Shown here: positions 39,130 to 51,314 of the stretch, piece after piece
Numbering within the stretch: position 1 is the first letter of the stretch
Layout: every line of letters starts with the position of its first letter
From: Comamonas sp. JUb58
GTDB taxonomy: Bacteria > Pseudomonadota > Gammaproteobacteria > Burkholderiales > Burkholderiaceae_C
Direction of reading: 5' to 3'
Length of the DNA: 64,000 nt
Assembly (NCBI RefSeq): GCF_004364775.1
Contig: NZ_SOAL01000010.1
Location: 168,134 to 232,133 of the forward strand
Notes under the pieces: model-generated
Seen by the model: the letters and a program-made list of their open reading frames with translations, nothing else
Told to the model about the DNA's origin: nothing
Databases searched by the model: none
Program-made: the position numbers and the translations under genes

Positions 39130-40041
39130 TCAGCCAGCGCGCTTGTTCATCAGCGCCACGGCCACGCGCGAGTTGGGCTTGCGCTGCAAAAAGTCGCTGA
39201 TATAGATGCCCGCATCGACCAGCTTGTCCAGGTCAATGCCGGTCTCGATGCCCATGCCATGCAGCATGTAGACCAGGTCTTCGGTAGCGACATTGCCGGT
39301 CGCGCCCTTGGCATAGGGGCAGCCGCCCAGGCCGGCGATGGAGGACTGGAAGTTCCAGATGCCCAACTCCAGCGACGCGAGCGTATTGGGCAGCGCCTGG
39401 CCATAGGTGTCGTGGAAATGGCCGCTCACCTGGTCGACGCTGAAATACTGCAAGGTCGCTTCCAGCGCCTTTTGCACCTTGATCGGCGTGCCCACGCCAA
39501 TGGTGTCGGCCACGTCCACGCGCTCCACGCCAATGCCCTTCATCAGCTCGGCCAGGTAGGCCACGCGCGAAGGCGCAATCTCGCCTTCGTAAGGGCAGCC
39601 CACGGTGCAGCTCATCGCGCCACGCACGGCAATGCCGGCAGCCTTGGCCGCTGCCACCACGGGGGCAAAGCGCTCGATGCTCTCGGCAATCGAGCAGTTG
39701 ATATTGCGCTGGCTGAAGGCCTCGCTGGCCGCGCCAAACACCACGATCTCATCGGGCTGGGAGGCCACGGCCGCTTCATAGCCCTTCATGTTCGGGGTCA
39801 GCACCGAATAGCGCACATCGGCCTTGCGCGCCAGCCCCGCCATCACCTCGGCGTTGTCGCCCATCTGCGGCACCCACTTGGGGCTGACAAAGCTGGTCAC
39901 CTCGATCTCGGTCAGGCCCGCATCCTGCAGGCGGTGGGTCAGCTCGATCTTGACGGCCGCCGGCACCGGAGATTTCTCGTTCTGCAGGCCATCACGCGGG
40001 CCGACATCAATCAATTGGACACGTTGGGGGTAGCGGGCCAT
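39130..40041 (-). CDS. mvaB: 3-hydroxy-3-methylglutaryl-CoA lyase
   Basis: This 303-residue TIM-barrel lyase splits HMG-CoA into acetyl-CoA and acetoacetate, the last step of leucine degradation. Visible motifs are DVGPRDGLQNE (metal and substrate), SGHFHDTYGQA, and the signature GLGGCPYAKGATGNVATED with the catalytic Cys. AGGAGA upstream supports the ATG. It follows the liu carboxylase and hydratase genes on the same strand, with ghrA between. Confidence 0.96.
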   Translation of the reverse strand: MARYPQRVQLIDVGPRDGLQNEKSPVPAAVKIELTHRLQDAGLTEIEVTSFVSPKWVPQMGDNAEVMAGLARKADVRYSVLTPNMKGYEAAVASQPDEIVVFGAASEAFSQRNINCSIAESIERFAPVVAAAKAAGIAVRGAMSCTVGCPYEGEIAPSRVAYLAELMKGIGVERVDVADTIGVGTPIKVQKALEATLQYFSVDQVSGHFHDTYGQALPNTLASLELGIWNFQSSIAGLGGCPYAKGATGNVATEDLVYMLHGMGIETGIDLDKLVDAGIYISDFLQRKPNSRVAVALMNKRAG

Positions 40042-40082
40042 GGGGCGTCTCCTGGGGTATTTCTTAAAAACGGGGGGCGGAA

Positions 40083-41006
40083 TCAGTATCCGCGATCGGC
40101 ATAGACCATGCCGCCAGGCTTCTCTCCGGTGGCAAAGGCCCGGAGCTTGTGCAGGATCTGCTGCAAGGTCTCTTCGGGCAAGGTGCGGGCGGAGCTGTGC
40201 GGCGTGATGCGGATCTGCGGCTGCTGCCAGAACGGGTGCCCGGCGGGCAGTGGCTCGGTGCGGAACACATCCAGTGTGGCGCCTGCGACCTGGCCGCTGT
40301 CCAGCGCAGCCAACAGGTCGGCATCGACCAGGTGCGCGCCGCGCGCCACATTGATCACATAGGCGCCCGGCTGCAGCTGTGCCAGCAGGCCGGCGTCGAT
40401 GATGTTCTCGGTCTGCGGGGTCAGCGGCAGCAGGTTGACGAGGATGCGCGTGGCCTGCAAAAAGGCCGGCAGCTGCGCGCTGCCTGCATAGCAGTCCACA
40501 CCGGCGATCTGCTTGGGCGAGCGGCTCCAGCCGCGCACCGGAAAATCAAACTGCGCCACCGCCTGGGCCACGCGCTCGCCCAGCACACCCAGGCCCATCA
40601 CGCCGACGGGAAAGTCGCTGCGCGAGCGCAAGGGCTGCTGCGCCCAGACGCCGGCGCTTTGCTGCGCCCGGTAAGGCGCCAGATCGCGGAAATGGTCGAT
40701 GACCGCATGGCAGACATACTCGGCCATCTGCACGGCCATGCCGGCGTCTTCCAGCCGCAGCACCGGCACACCGGGCGGCAGCTGGCGGGCAAACAGCGCG
40801 TCCACACCCGCGCCCATGTTGAAGATCGCCTTGAGGCCGGCGCCCTGCTCGTCCAACAGCTGCTGCGGCGGCTTCCAGACCAGTGCGTAGTCGGCCTGGG
40901 CCATGCCGGGTGTCCAGCCGCTGGCTTGGGCCTGGGGAAGGTGCAGGCGAATCGCATCCAGCCAGGGCTGGAGCTCATCGCTGTCGGTGTAGACGAGAAT
41001 TTTCAT
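40083..41006 (-). CDS. ghrA: Glyoxylate/hydroxypyruvate reductase A (D-2-hydroxyacid dehydrogenase)
   Basis: This 307-residue NAD(P)H-dependent 2-hydroxyacid dehydrogenase has the Rossmann segment GVMGLGVLGERVAQ, the substrate Arg in NVARGAHLV, and the C-terminal catalytic His in TPHSSART. It starts at the ATG at 41006 (MKILVYTD), as in GhrA homologues; the ATG at 41015 adds three residues. It interrupts the liu set but is on the same strand. A role in leucine catabolism is not expected from the family. Confidence 0.86.
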   Translation of the reverse strand: MKILVYTDSDELQPWLDAIRLHLPQAQASGWTPGMAQADYALVWKPPQQLLDEQGAGLKAIFNMGAGVDALFARQLPPGVPVLRLEDAGMAVQMAEYVCHAVIDHFRDLAPYRAQQSAGVWAQQPLRSRSDFPVGVMGLGVLGERVAQAVAQFDFPVRGWSRSPKQIAGVDCYAGSAQLPAFLQATRILVNLLPLTPQTENIIDAGLLAQLQPGAYVINVARGAHLVDADLLAALDSGQVAGATLDVFRTEPLPAGHPFWQQPQIRITPHSSARTLPEETLQQILHKLRAFATGEKPGGMVYADRGY

Positions 41007-41066
41007 GGCCGGCATTTCAGCACAGAAAGCAGCGCCGCGCCGTCACAGACAGCGCAGCCGCACACT

Positions 41067-43076
41067 TCAGGACGCAGCGACCTGCAGCTTGAGCAGTTCG
41101 GCGCCTTCGCTCACCTGGTCGCCGGGTGCAAACAGCAGCTCCAGCACCTCGCCATCGGCCGGGGCGGCAATCGTGTGCTCCATCTTCATCGCCTCCATCA
41201 CCGCCAGCGGCTGGCCCTTGCTGACCTTGTCACCGGCCTTGACCGCAAACGACACCACCTTGCCCGGCATCGGGGCTGTCAGGCGCCCGCCTTCGCTGCC
41301 AGCGTCGCCGGCATGGGCCAGCGCGTCGATGGCGGTGATCTCGGCCGCGCCACGTGGGGCGAACACATGCACCACCTCGCCCTGCTGCCAGGTCTGCACC
41401 TGGTCGCGCTGGCCGTTGAACTGCAGCTCCACCAGCTCGCCGTTGGCGCTGAACTGCAGCGGGCCGGTGGCATCGCCCACCGTCAGCACCAGGCCACCGG
41501 CCTCGTAGCGCAGCGCGGCCTGCAGCTTGTCGCCGCCAAACTCAAAGTCAAAACGGCGCTCGGTCACGCCATGCGATTGCCAGCCATCGCGGCGGCTGAA
41601 GGGGTCGTTGCTCTCGGTAGCGCGCTCCTGCAACAGCTCGGCCACCACGGCAGCGGCCGCAGCGGTATCCAGCCCCAGCCCGCGCTGCTTGAAGAGCAGT
41701 GCCTCTTCGCGCTGGATCAGTGCCGTATCGAGCTTGGCCTGGCCAAACGAGGGCGTGGCCAGGATATGGCGCAGAAACTGCACATTGGTCTGCAAGCCGA
41801 CAATGCGCACGGCCGCCAGCGCTGCATCCAGCCGCGCCAGCGCCTGGGCGCGGTCGGCGCCATGAACGATGAGCTTGGCGATCATGCTGTCGTAGAAGGG
41901 GCTGATGGCATCGCCTTCGCGCACGCCATCGTCAATGCGCACATCGCTGATCGCAAAGCTGCTGCAATCGGGCTTGCGGTAGACATGCAAGGTGCCGGTG
42001 GCGGGCAGGAAGTTGTTGTCCGGGTTCTCGGCGCAGATGCGCGCTTCGATCGCGTGGCCGCTGATCTTCAACTCGGCCTGCTGCTTTGGCAGCGGCTGGC
42101 CATTGGCCACCAGCAGCTGCCACTGCACCAGGTCTTCGCCGGTGATGGCCTCGGTCACCGGGTGTTCCACCTGCAGGCGCGTGTTCATTTCCATGAAGTA
42201 GAACTTCATCGCCTCGGGCTGGTCGTAGCCGCCGGGCTGCTCGACGATGAATTCCACCGTGCCCGCCCCCACATAGCCCACGGCCTTGGCCGCTGCTACC
42301 GCCGCCTCGCCCATCTGCTGGCGCAGTGCGGCCGTCATGCCGGGCGCAGGAGCCTCTTCCAGCACCTTCTGGTGGCGGCGCTGCACCGAGCAGTCGCGCT
42401 CGAACAGGTAGACGCAGTTGCCCTGGCTGTCGCCAAACACCTGGATCTCGATATGGCGGGGGCGCAGCACGTATTTCTCGATCAGCACCGCATCATTGCT
42501 GAAGCTGTTGATGGCCTCGCGCTTGCAGGACTCCAGCGCGGCGGCAAAGTCCTCGCTCTTTTCGACCAGGCGCATGCCCTTGCCACCGCCGCCAGCGCTG
42601 GCCTTGATCAGCACCGGGTAGCCGATGCGGTCGGCCTCCGCATGCAGCATGGCCGGGTCCTGCCCGGCGCCATGGTAGCCAGGCACCAGCGGCACGCCGG
42701 CCTTTTCCATCAGCTGCTTGGATTCGGCCTTCAGGCCCATCGCACGGATGGCGCTGGCAGGCGGGCCGATGAAGACCAGGCCAGCAGCGGCGCAGGCCAC
42801 GGCAAAGTCTTCGTTCTCGCTCAGAAAGCCGTAGCCGGGGTGGATGGCTTGCGCACCGGTGGCCTTGGCGGCCTCGATGATGCGTTCCCAGCGCAGGTAG
42901 CTGTCCTTGGGCGCGCTGCCACCGATGTGCACGGACTCGTCGCAGGCGGCCACATGCTTGGCATGGGCGTCGGCGTCGGAGTAGACGGCCACGGTCTTGA
43001 CGCCCATGCGGCGGGCGGTAGCGGCGACGCGGCAGGCAATCTCACCACGGTTGGCGATCAAAATTTTCGAGAACAT
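41067..43076 (-). CDS. liuD: Methylcrotonyl-CoA carboxylase, biotin-carboxylase/BCCP subunit
   Basis: This 669-residue alpha subunit has an N-terminal biotin carboxylase (MFSKILIANRGEIACRV, ATP loop SAGGGGKGM) and a C-terminal biotinyl domain with biotinylated Lys631 in EAMKMEH. It carboxylates 3-methylcrotonyl-CoA with the liuB product. GAGGAG lies nine bases before the ATG. The presence of MCC-beta, methylglutaconyl-CoA hydratase and HMG-CoA lyase on the same strand favours MCC over propionyl- or acetyl-CoA carboxylase. Confidence 0.93.
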   Translation of the reverse strand: MFSKILIANRGEIACRVAATARRMGVKTVAVYSDADAHAKHVAACDESVHIGGSAPKDSYLRWERIIEAAKATGAQAIHPGYGFLSENEDFAVACAAAGLVFIGPPASAIRAMGLKAESKQLMEKAGVPLVPGYHGAGQDPAMLHAEADRIGYPVLIKASAGGGGKGMRLVEKSEDFAAALESCKREAINSFSNDAVLIEKYVLRPRHIEIQVFGDSQGNCVYLFERDCSVQRRHQKVLEEAPAPGMTAALRQQMGEAAVAAAKAVGYVGAGTVEFIVEQPGGYDQPEAMKFYFMEMNTRLQVEHPVTEAITGEDLVQWQLLVANGQPLPKQQAELKISGHAIEARICAENPDNNFLPATGTLHVYRKPDCSSFAISDVRIDDGVREGDAISPFYDSMIAKLIVHGADRAQALARLDAALAAVRIVGLQTNVQFLRHILATPSFGQAKLDTALIQREEALLFKQRGLGLDTAAAAAVVAELLQERATESNDPFSRRDGWQSHGVTERRFDFEFGGDKLQAALRYEAGGLVLTVGDATGPLQFSANGELVELQFNGQRDQVQTWQQGEVVHVFAPRGAAEITAIDALAHAGDAGSEGGRLTAPMPGKVVSFAVKAGDKVSKGQPLAVMEAMKMEHTIAAPADGEVLELLFAPGDQVSEGAELLKLQVAAS

Positions 43077-43132
43077 AGAACAATCTCCTCAGTCTTCTTC
43101 CCTGACCCCGGCCCGCCTTTGCAAGCCCTCGG

Positions 43133-43912
43133 TCAATATCGTTGGTGATCCGCGCCCGTGGCGGCCAAGGCCACCGGCTCTTCATGGCCCAGCCACCGGC
43201 GAATCCGGCGCACCACGGCCCGCAAAAACTTCCACAACACCCAGGTCATCACCCACATCAGCACCAGCACCACGGCAAGCGCCACCGCAAACACCAGCGG
43301 GTGGTTGATGGCCAGCCACACCGCACCGATCGAGACCCCGTCCTCCATCAGGCTGGCGCCCCAGTTGGAGAAAGGCTCCGGGCTGGTGTTGATCGCCGCG
43401 CGTGTCGTGGTCTTGGCCACCTGGCTGCTCAGCGCCAGGGTGCCGCCCATCAGGGCTGCCGCCGTGGCCATCGTCGCGTTGTCGGTGCCAAACACGCTGG
43501 CCGCCAAGGCCGCACCCGCCGGCACACGCACTACGCTCTGCACCGCATCCCAGACCGAATCCACGCCAGGAATCTTGTCGGCAAAGAACTCGACAAACAG
43601 CAACGCGCCGCTGATGAACAGGATCACCGGCTGCTGCAGCACCGTCAGCCCACCGGGCAGGTGCAGGACGCCGGTGGCGCCCAGCATGCCCGTCACAAAC
43701 ACCACCGCGTAAAGCCGAAAGCCGCTGGCCCAGCCCAGCGCAGCCGCCAAGGCCATCAGCTGGCCCCAGTCCCACTGCGCCATGGCCTGGCCCATCTGGC
43801 CAGCCACCTGGCCGACCTGGTCGGCCGCCTGCCCCACCGTTTGCGCGGTGTCCTTGTCCAGATGCAGGCCGATGCCGTGCAGCCAGTTGACGATGGTGTT
43901 CCAGATATCCAT
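43133..43912 (-). CDS. DUF4126 membrane protein
   Basis: This 259-residue protein has about five membrane helices and the DUF4126 core (ALGWASGFRLYAVVFVTGMLG ... FFADKIPGVDSVWDAVQS). An N-terminal helix of about 45 residues rich in Gln/Gly/Val precedes it. GAGGAG upstream supports the ATG. It lies between the MCC-alpha gene and the hydratase gene on the same strand. The function is unknown, and its presence inside a leucine-degradation operon is unexpected. Confidence 0.85.
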   Translation of the reverse strand: MDIWNTIVNWLHGIGLHLDKDTAQTVGQAADQVGQVAGQMGQAMAQWDWGQLMALAAALGWASGFRLYAVVFVTGMLGATGVLHLPGGLTVLQQPVILFISGALLFVEFFADKIPGVDSVWDAVQSVVRVPAGAALAASVFGTDNATMATAAALMGGTLALSSQVAKTTTRAAINTSPEPFSNWGASLMEDGVSIGAVWLAINHPLVFAVALAVVLVLMWVMTWVLWKFLRAVVRRIRRWLGHEEPVALAATGADHQRY

Positions 43913-44018
43913 GGTGGGTGCTCCTCAGTGCCAGTCAGCAAACACGCTGTTTAAACGCGCTGTTTATAGCGCCAATGCCTGCTTGCTGTCTGCCATCCAA
44001 GGCCGCGTTATAGGTACA

Positions 44019-44807
44019 TCAGCTGCCCAGCCAGCTGGGTTTGCGTTTGTTCAAGAATGCCTGCACGCCTTCCTTGCCTTCGGCGCTGGCGCGGATATCG
44101 GCAATGCCGGCCACCGTCTCGGCGATCAGCGCCTCGTCCACCTCGCGGCCAGCCACATCCAGCACCAGCTTTTTGCAGGCCTGCACCGCGGCCGGGCTGG
44201 CGCTCAGCAGGTGCTTGAGCAGGCCGTCGACGGCGCTGTCCAGCGCCTCGGCCTCCACCACCTGGTGCACAAAGCCGGTGCGCAGCGCTTCGGCGGCGTC
44301 AAAGCGCTCACCGGTCAGAAAGTAGCGGTGCGCCGCACGCGGGCCCATCGCGCGGATCACATAGGGGCTGATGGTGGCCGGGATCAGGCCGATCTTCACC
44401 TCGCTGAGGCAAAAACCAGCGTGGCTGGCCGCCACCGCCATGTCGCAGCAGGCCACCAGGCCCATGCCACCGGCGTAGACGTCGCCCTGCACCCGCGCAA
44501 TCGTCGGCTTGGGGCAGGTGTAGATCACGCGCAGCATTTCGGCGAGCTTGCCGGCATCGACCAGGTTTTCCTCGCGGCTGTAGTCAGCCATTGCGCGCAT
44601 CCAGTTCAGGTTGGCGCCCGCGCAAAAGGCCGGGCCTTCGGCAGCCAGCACCACGGCGCGGACCTGGGCCTGCGCACCCACCCAGCTAAAGGCGCGGGTG
44701 ATGTCGGCAATCACCTCGTCGCTGAAGGCATTGCGCACATCGGGCTGGGTCAGGGTGATGGTGGCTACCGGGCCGGTGGCTTCAACGGTCAAGAATGTGC
44801 TTTTCAT
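44019..44807 (-). CDS. liuC: Enoyl-CoA hydratase family, likely methylglutaconyl-CoA hydratase
   Basis: This 262-residue crotonase-family protein has the oxyanion segments AFCAGANLNWM (about 63) and the helix VQGDVYAGGMGLVACCD, with a Glu/Asp-type catalytic position near ALRTGFVHQVV. AGAGGAC precedes the ATG. Between MCC-beta (upstream) and MCC-alpha (downstream) it should hydrate 3-methylglutaconyl-CoA. Other enoyl-CoA hydratases have similar motifs, so the specific role rests on context. Confidence 0.87.
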   Translation of the reverse strand: MKSTFLTVEATGPVATITLTQPDVRNAFSDEVIADITRAFSWVGAQAQVRAVVLAAEGPAFCAGANLNWMRAMADYSREENLVDAGKLAEMLRVIYTCPKPTIARVQGDVYAGGMGLVACCDMAVAASHAGFCLSEVKIGLIPATISPYVIRAMGPRAAHRYFLTGERFDAAEALRTGFVHQVVEAEALDSAVDGLLKHLLSASPAAVQACKKLVLDVAGREVDEALIAETVAGIADIRASAEGKEGVQAFLNKRKPSWLGS

Positions 44808-44830
44808 GGTGTCCTCTCTGTCTCAGGGCC

Positions 44831-46438
<1,608 letters not shown>

Positions 46439-46471
46439 GCTTGTCCTCTTCAATGTTCTAGCGTTCCGTTC

Positions 46472-46486
46472 AGAAACGCGTTTTCT
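46472..46486. promoter_or_regulatory. Near-perfect palindrome between liuB and the antiporter gene
   Basis: AGAAACGCGTTTTCT contains the perfect 10-bp palindrome AAACGCGTTT. It sits 34 bases upstream of the liuB start in an 82-bp divergent gap with the antiporter gene. It may be an operator. No regulator is adjacent. Confidence 0.3.
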
Positions 46487-46520
46487 TTAAAAATAGTCTG
46501 CTGCCAAACGAATCCGCACC

Positions 46521-48248
46521 ATGCACACCGTCGAAACCGTCCTGCTCGTACTGATGATCGGTGCCGTCACCGGCATCATTGCGCGCTACATCCGGGCCAT
46601 TCCGCTGCCCCTGATCCAGATCATGCTGGGCGCTGCGCTGTCCTGGCCGCAAAAAGGCCTGCATATCGATTTCGACCCCGGCCTGTTCATGCTGCTGTTC
46701 ATTCCGCCGCTGCTGTTTGCCGACGGTTGGCGCATTCCCAAGCGCGAGTTCTTTGCGCTGTACCGCCCTATACTGCGGCTGGCCTTCGGCCTGGTGCTGT
46801 TTACCGTGATTGGCCTGGGCTACCTGATCCACTGGATGATTCCGGAGATCCCGCTGACCGTGGCCTTTGCGCTGGCCGCCGTGATATCGCCCACCGACGC
46901 GGTGGCCGTCTCGGCCATCACGCGCAACCTGGGCATGCCGGCCCACACCATGCATGTGCTCGAAGGCGAATCGCTGCTCAATGATGCATCGGGCCTGGTG
47001 GCGCTGAAATTCGCCATCGCCGCCACCTTGACCGGCCTGTTCTCCTGGACCCAGGTCACGCAGGAGTTTCTGTGGATCGCACTGGGCGGCCTGGGCGTGG
47101 GCGCTGCGGTGGGCTGGGGCTTCAGCTACCTGCGCGATACCGTCACCCGCCGCCTGGGCGATGTGGCTGCCACCCAGATGGTGCTGCTGCTGGTGCTGCT
47201 GCCCTTTGCGGCCTACCTGCTGGGCGAAAAGATTGGCGTCTCCGGCATTCTGGCGGCCGTGGCCGCCGGCGTGGCCACCAATTTTGGCGACCTGAACCGC
47301 GCCGACTACATCTCCGAGCGCATGCAGACCGCCGGTACCTGGGCCATGGTCGAATCGGCCTTCAATGGCGCGATCTTCCTGCTGCTGGGTCTGCAGCTGC
47401 CCTCGATCATTGGCGTGACCTTGCGCGATGCCGGCCATGACTGGTGGATTCTGGTGGGCTATGTGGCCATCATCTCGATCGCGCTGCTGGCGCTGCGCTG
47501 GATCTGGCTGATGCTGGGCGTCAGCCGCAGCCTGCACAAGGCCCACCAGGCCGGCAAGCTGGTCAAAAAGCCTGATCTCTGGCTGAACCTGGCCACGACC
47601 CTGGCGGGTATCCGTGGCGCGGTCACCCTGGCCGGTGCGCTGTCCGTGCCGCTGCTGCTGAACAACGGCCAGCCGTTTCCGGCAAGGGACATGCTGATCT
47701 TTCTGGCGACCGGCACGATCTTGTTCACCCTGGTGATCGGCAGCATCGGCCTGCCGCTGGTGCTGCGCCGCGTGCAGGCGGTGAGCGAGCCCGAATCGGT
47801 GCGCGAAGAGCGCCAGGCGCGCATTGCAGCCTGCCGCGCTGCGATCAACAGCCTGGCGATGAGCGATGACGATGCCGCCCAGCAGCCCACCGAATGGCAG
47901 GCCCAGCAGCATGAAATCGAAGGCCGGATTGCGCGCGAGTACCGCAACCGTATCGACCTGCTCGACGAAGAGCGCACGCCCGAAACCGCCGAGGTGCAGG
48001 ACCTGGCCACGCCGGACGCCGTGCAGGAGCGGCGCCTGCGCTATGTGGCCGAGCTGGAGATGCGGCTCAACTGCATCAAGGTCGAGCGCCACACCATCTA
48101 CGCAGAGCGGCACAACAACCGCATCAACGACGAATCGCTGCGCAGCCTGGTCCAGGAGCTGGACCTGAGCGAGATCACCTTGCGCAAGCGCCTGGAAGTC
48201 GCCCGCCGCGCCGCGGCCAAGCAAGCTGCCAAGCTGGAAGGGCATTGA
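46521..48248 (+). CDS. Na+/H+ antiporter, CPA1 (NhaP-like) family
   Basis: This 575-residue protein has 12-13 membrane helices and the CPA1 ion-site motifs ISPTDAVAVS (Asp) and EGESLLNDASGLV (Asn/Asp). A cytoplasmic C-terminal tail of about 145 residues after the last helix (ERQARIAACRAAINSL ...) is Arg/Glu-rich and predicted helical. It exchanges Na+ (or K+) for H+ at the inner membrane. It is divergent from the liu operon and convergent with the acyl-CoA synthetase gene. Confidence 0.9.
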   Translation: MHTVETVLLVLMIGAVTGIIARYIRAIPLPLIQIMLGAALSWPQKGLHIDFDPGLFMLLFIPPLLFADGWRIPKREFFALYRPILRLAFGLVLFTVIGLGYLIHWMIPEIPLTVAFALAAVISPTDAVAVSAITRNLGMPAHTMHVLEGESLLNDASGLVALKFAIAATLTGLFSWTQVTQEFLWIALGGLGVGAAVGWGFSYLRDTVTRRLGDVAATQMVLLLVLLPFAAYLLGEKIGVSGILAAVAAGVATNFGDLNRADYISERMQTAGTWAMVESAFNGAIFLLLGLQLPSIIGVTLRDAGHDWWILVGYVAIISIALLALRWIWLMLGVSRSLHKAHQAGKLVKKPDLWLNLATTLAGIRGAVTLAGALSVPLLLNNGQPFPARDMLIFLATGTILFTLVIGSIGLPLVLRRVQAVSEPESVREERQARIAACRAAINSLAMSDDDAAQQPTEWQAQQHEIEGRIAREYRNRIDLLDEERTPETAEVQDLATPDAVQERRLRYVAELEMRLNCIKVERHTIYAERHNNRINDESLRSLVQELDLSEITLRKRLEVARRAAAKQAAKLEGH

Positions 48249-48287
48249 TCGTTCGGGCGGGTGCTGCATGGCGGCGCTCTGCCGGTC

Positions 48288-50000
<1,713 letters not shown>

Positions 50001-50077
50001 GGTGTCTCCTGTCCGCCGCGCCAGCCGTCTGGTTGGCGGCCCTTTTCCTAGCTATTCAGGATACGCGAGCGTGCCGC

Positions 50078-50112
50078 GCAAATGATGGCAGGATGGTTGC
50101 AAATGTCGCCAG
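50078..50112. promoter_or_regulatory. AraC-type direct repeat with 21-bp period (acyl-CoA synthetase/AraC gap)
   Basis: GCAAATGATGGCAG (50078-50091) and GCAAATGTCGCCAG (50099-50112) match at 11 of 14 positions, spaced 21 bp. The proximal copy overlaps a possible minus-strand -35 (TTGCGC) with TGAATA about 17 bases later. The layout fits class-II AraC activation of the synthetase gene. Confidence 0.55.
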
Positions 50113-50152
50113 TACAATGGCCCTGCTTGGCGCTATTTAAACCCCACCCTCC

Positions 50153-51196
50153 ATGCCCAAACCCCTGCCCTCCTCTGCCGTCGTGCACCACCCCGCAGTC
50201 ACGCCCATGGCCTTTGTCCGGGCGATCGCCCGTGCCTACCAGCACCGGGGACTGAGTGCGGATCGTGCGCTGCAATTGGCGCAAATCGATCCCTTGGCGG
50301 TCGAAAAAGATGGCCCCGGCATCACCGCCTTGCAGTTCGAGACCCTCTCCGATGCGGCCATGCAGGAGCTGGACGACGAGGCCCTGGGCTGGTTCAGCCG
50401 CCGCCTGCCCTGGGGCAGCTACGGCATGCTGGCGCGCGCCTCGCTCACCAGCCCCAACCTGGGGGTGGCGCTCAAGCGCTGGTGCCGCCACCATGGCCTG
50501 CTCACCGATGACCTGGCGCTCAGCCTGCAGGTGCAGGGCGAGACGGCCACGGTGGAGATCATTGAGCACACCGGCCTGGGCGAACTGCGCGAGTTCTGCC
50601 TGGTGTCCATGCTGCGCAATATGCACGGGCTGTCGAGCTGGTTTGTCGATTCGTCGCTGCCGCTGTTCAAGGTGAGCTTTCCGTTCGAGGCGCCCGCCCA
50701 TGCCGATGTCTATGCGCTGCTCTTCCCCGGCGATGTGCAGTTTGGCGCGCCGGTCACCCGCATGCAGTTTGACGCGCGCTACCTGGCCTTGCCGATTGCC
50801 CGCGATGAGGCGGCCTTGCAGCGCATGCTGCAGCGCGCGCTACCACTGACCGTGCGCCCCTACCGGCGCGACCGGCTGATGGTGCAGCGCGTGCGCCAGC
50901 TGCTGGCGGCCGACCCCTCAGCCATGCACAGCGCCGACAGCCTCTCGGCCAAGCTGCACCTGTCGCTGCGCACCCTGCATCGCCAGCTCAAGGACGAGGG
51001 CGCATCGCTGCAGGCCCTGAAGGACGAGGTGCGGCGCGAACGCTCGCTGACCCTGCTGCACCGCAGCAACAGGCCCATCAAGCAGATCGCGCAGCTGGCC
51101 GGTTTCAGCAACGACAAGAGCTTTATCCGCGCCTTCCGCACCTGGATGGGCATGTCCCCGGCCGAATACCGCAAGAGCACCCGCCCGCCGGCCTGA
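50153..51196 (+). CDS. AraC-family transcriptional regulator (OruR/ArgR-type N-terminus)
   Basis: This 347-residue regulator has the Arabinose_bd-like N-terminal domain of the OruR-type group (early AYQHRGLSADRALQLAQIDPL; DLALSLQVQGET) and two C-terminal helix-turn-helix motifs (SLSAKLHLSLRTLHRQLKDEG and IKQIAQLAGFSNDKSFIRAF). The divergent acyl-CoA synthetase gene and the repeat between them suggest its main target. The GST and a second ligase gene follow on the same strand. Confidence 0.9.
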   Translation: MPKPLPSSAVVHHPAVTPMAFVRAIARAYQHRGLSADRALQLAQIDPLAVEKDGPGITALQFETLSDAAMQELDDEALGWFSRRLPWGSYGMLARASLTSPNLGVALKRWCRHHGLLTDDLALSLQVQGETATVEIIEHTGLGELREFCLVSMLRNMHGLSSWFVDSSLPLFKVSFPFEAPAHADVYALLFPGDVQFGAPVTRMQFDARYLALPIARDEAALQRMLQRALPLTVRPYRRDRLMVQRVRQLLAADPSAMHSADSLSAKLHLSLRTLHRQLKDEGASLQALKDEVRRERSLTLLHRSNRPIKQIAQLAGFSNDKSFIRAFRTWMGMSPAEYRKSTRPPA

Positions 51197-51314
51197 GGCG
51201 CAGCGGATGTCGGACTGAGGCCGGCCCGATTTGCAACCTGGCTGACACCTGCAGGGCAGCCGCACGCGTCCATTCGTGCCAAGATGGCGGCACAACATCG
51301 GATGGAGACTTGCT

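Noticed and set aside
40149..43148. 999-residue plus-strand frame opposite ghrA and liuD
   Set aside because: Antisense shadow; both minus-strand genes have intact catalytic motifs.
43941..43970. Two copies of CGCTGTTTA 13 bp apart downstream of liuC
   Set aside because: Short, in a low-complexity gap, and not placed at a promoter with recognisable -35/-10 elements.
46470..48269. 599-residue minus-strand frame opposite the Na+/H+ antiporter
   Set aside because: Gln/His-rich with no motifs; it is the antisense of a complete antiporter gene.
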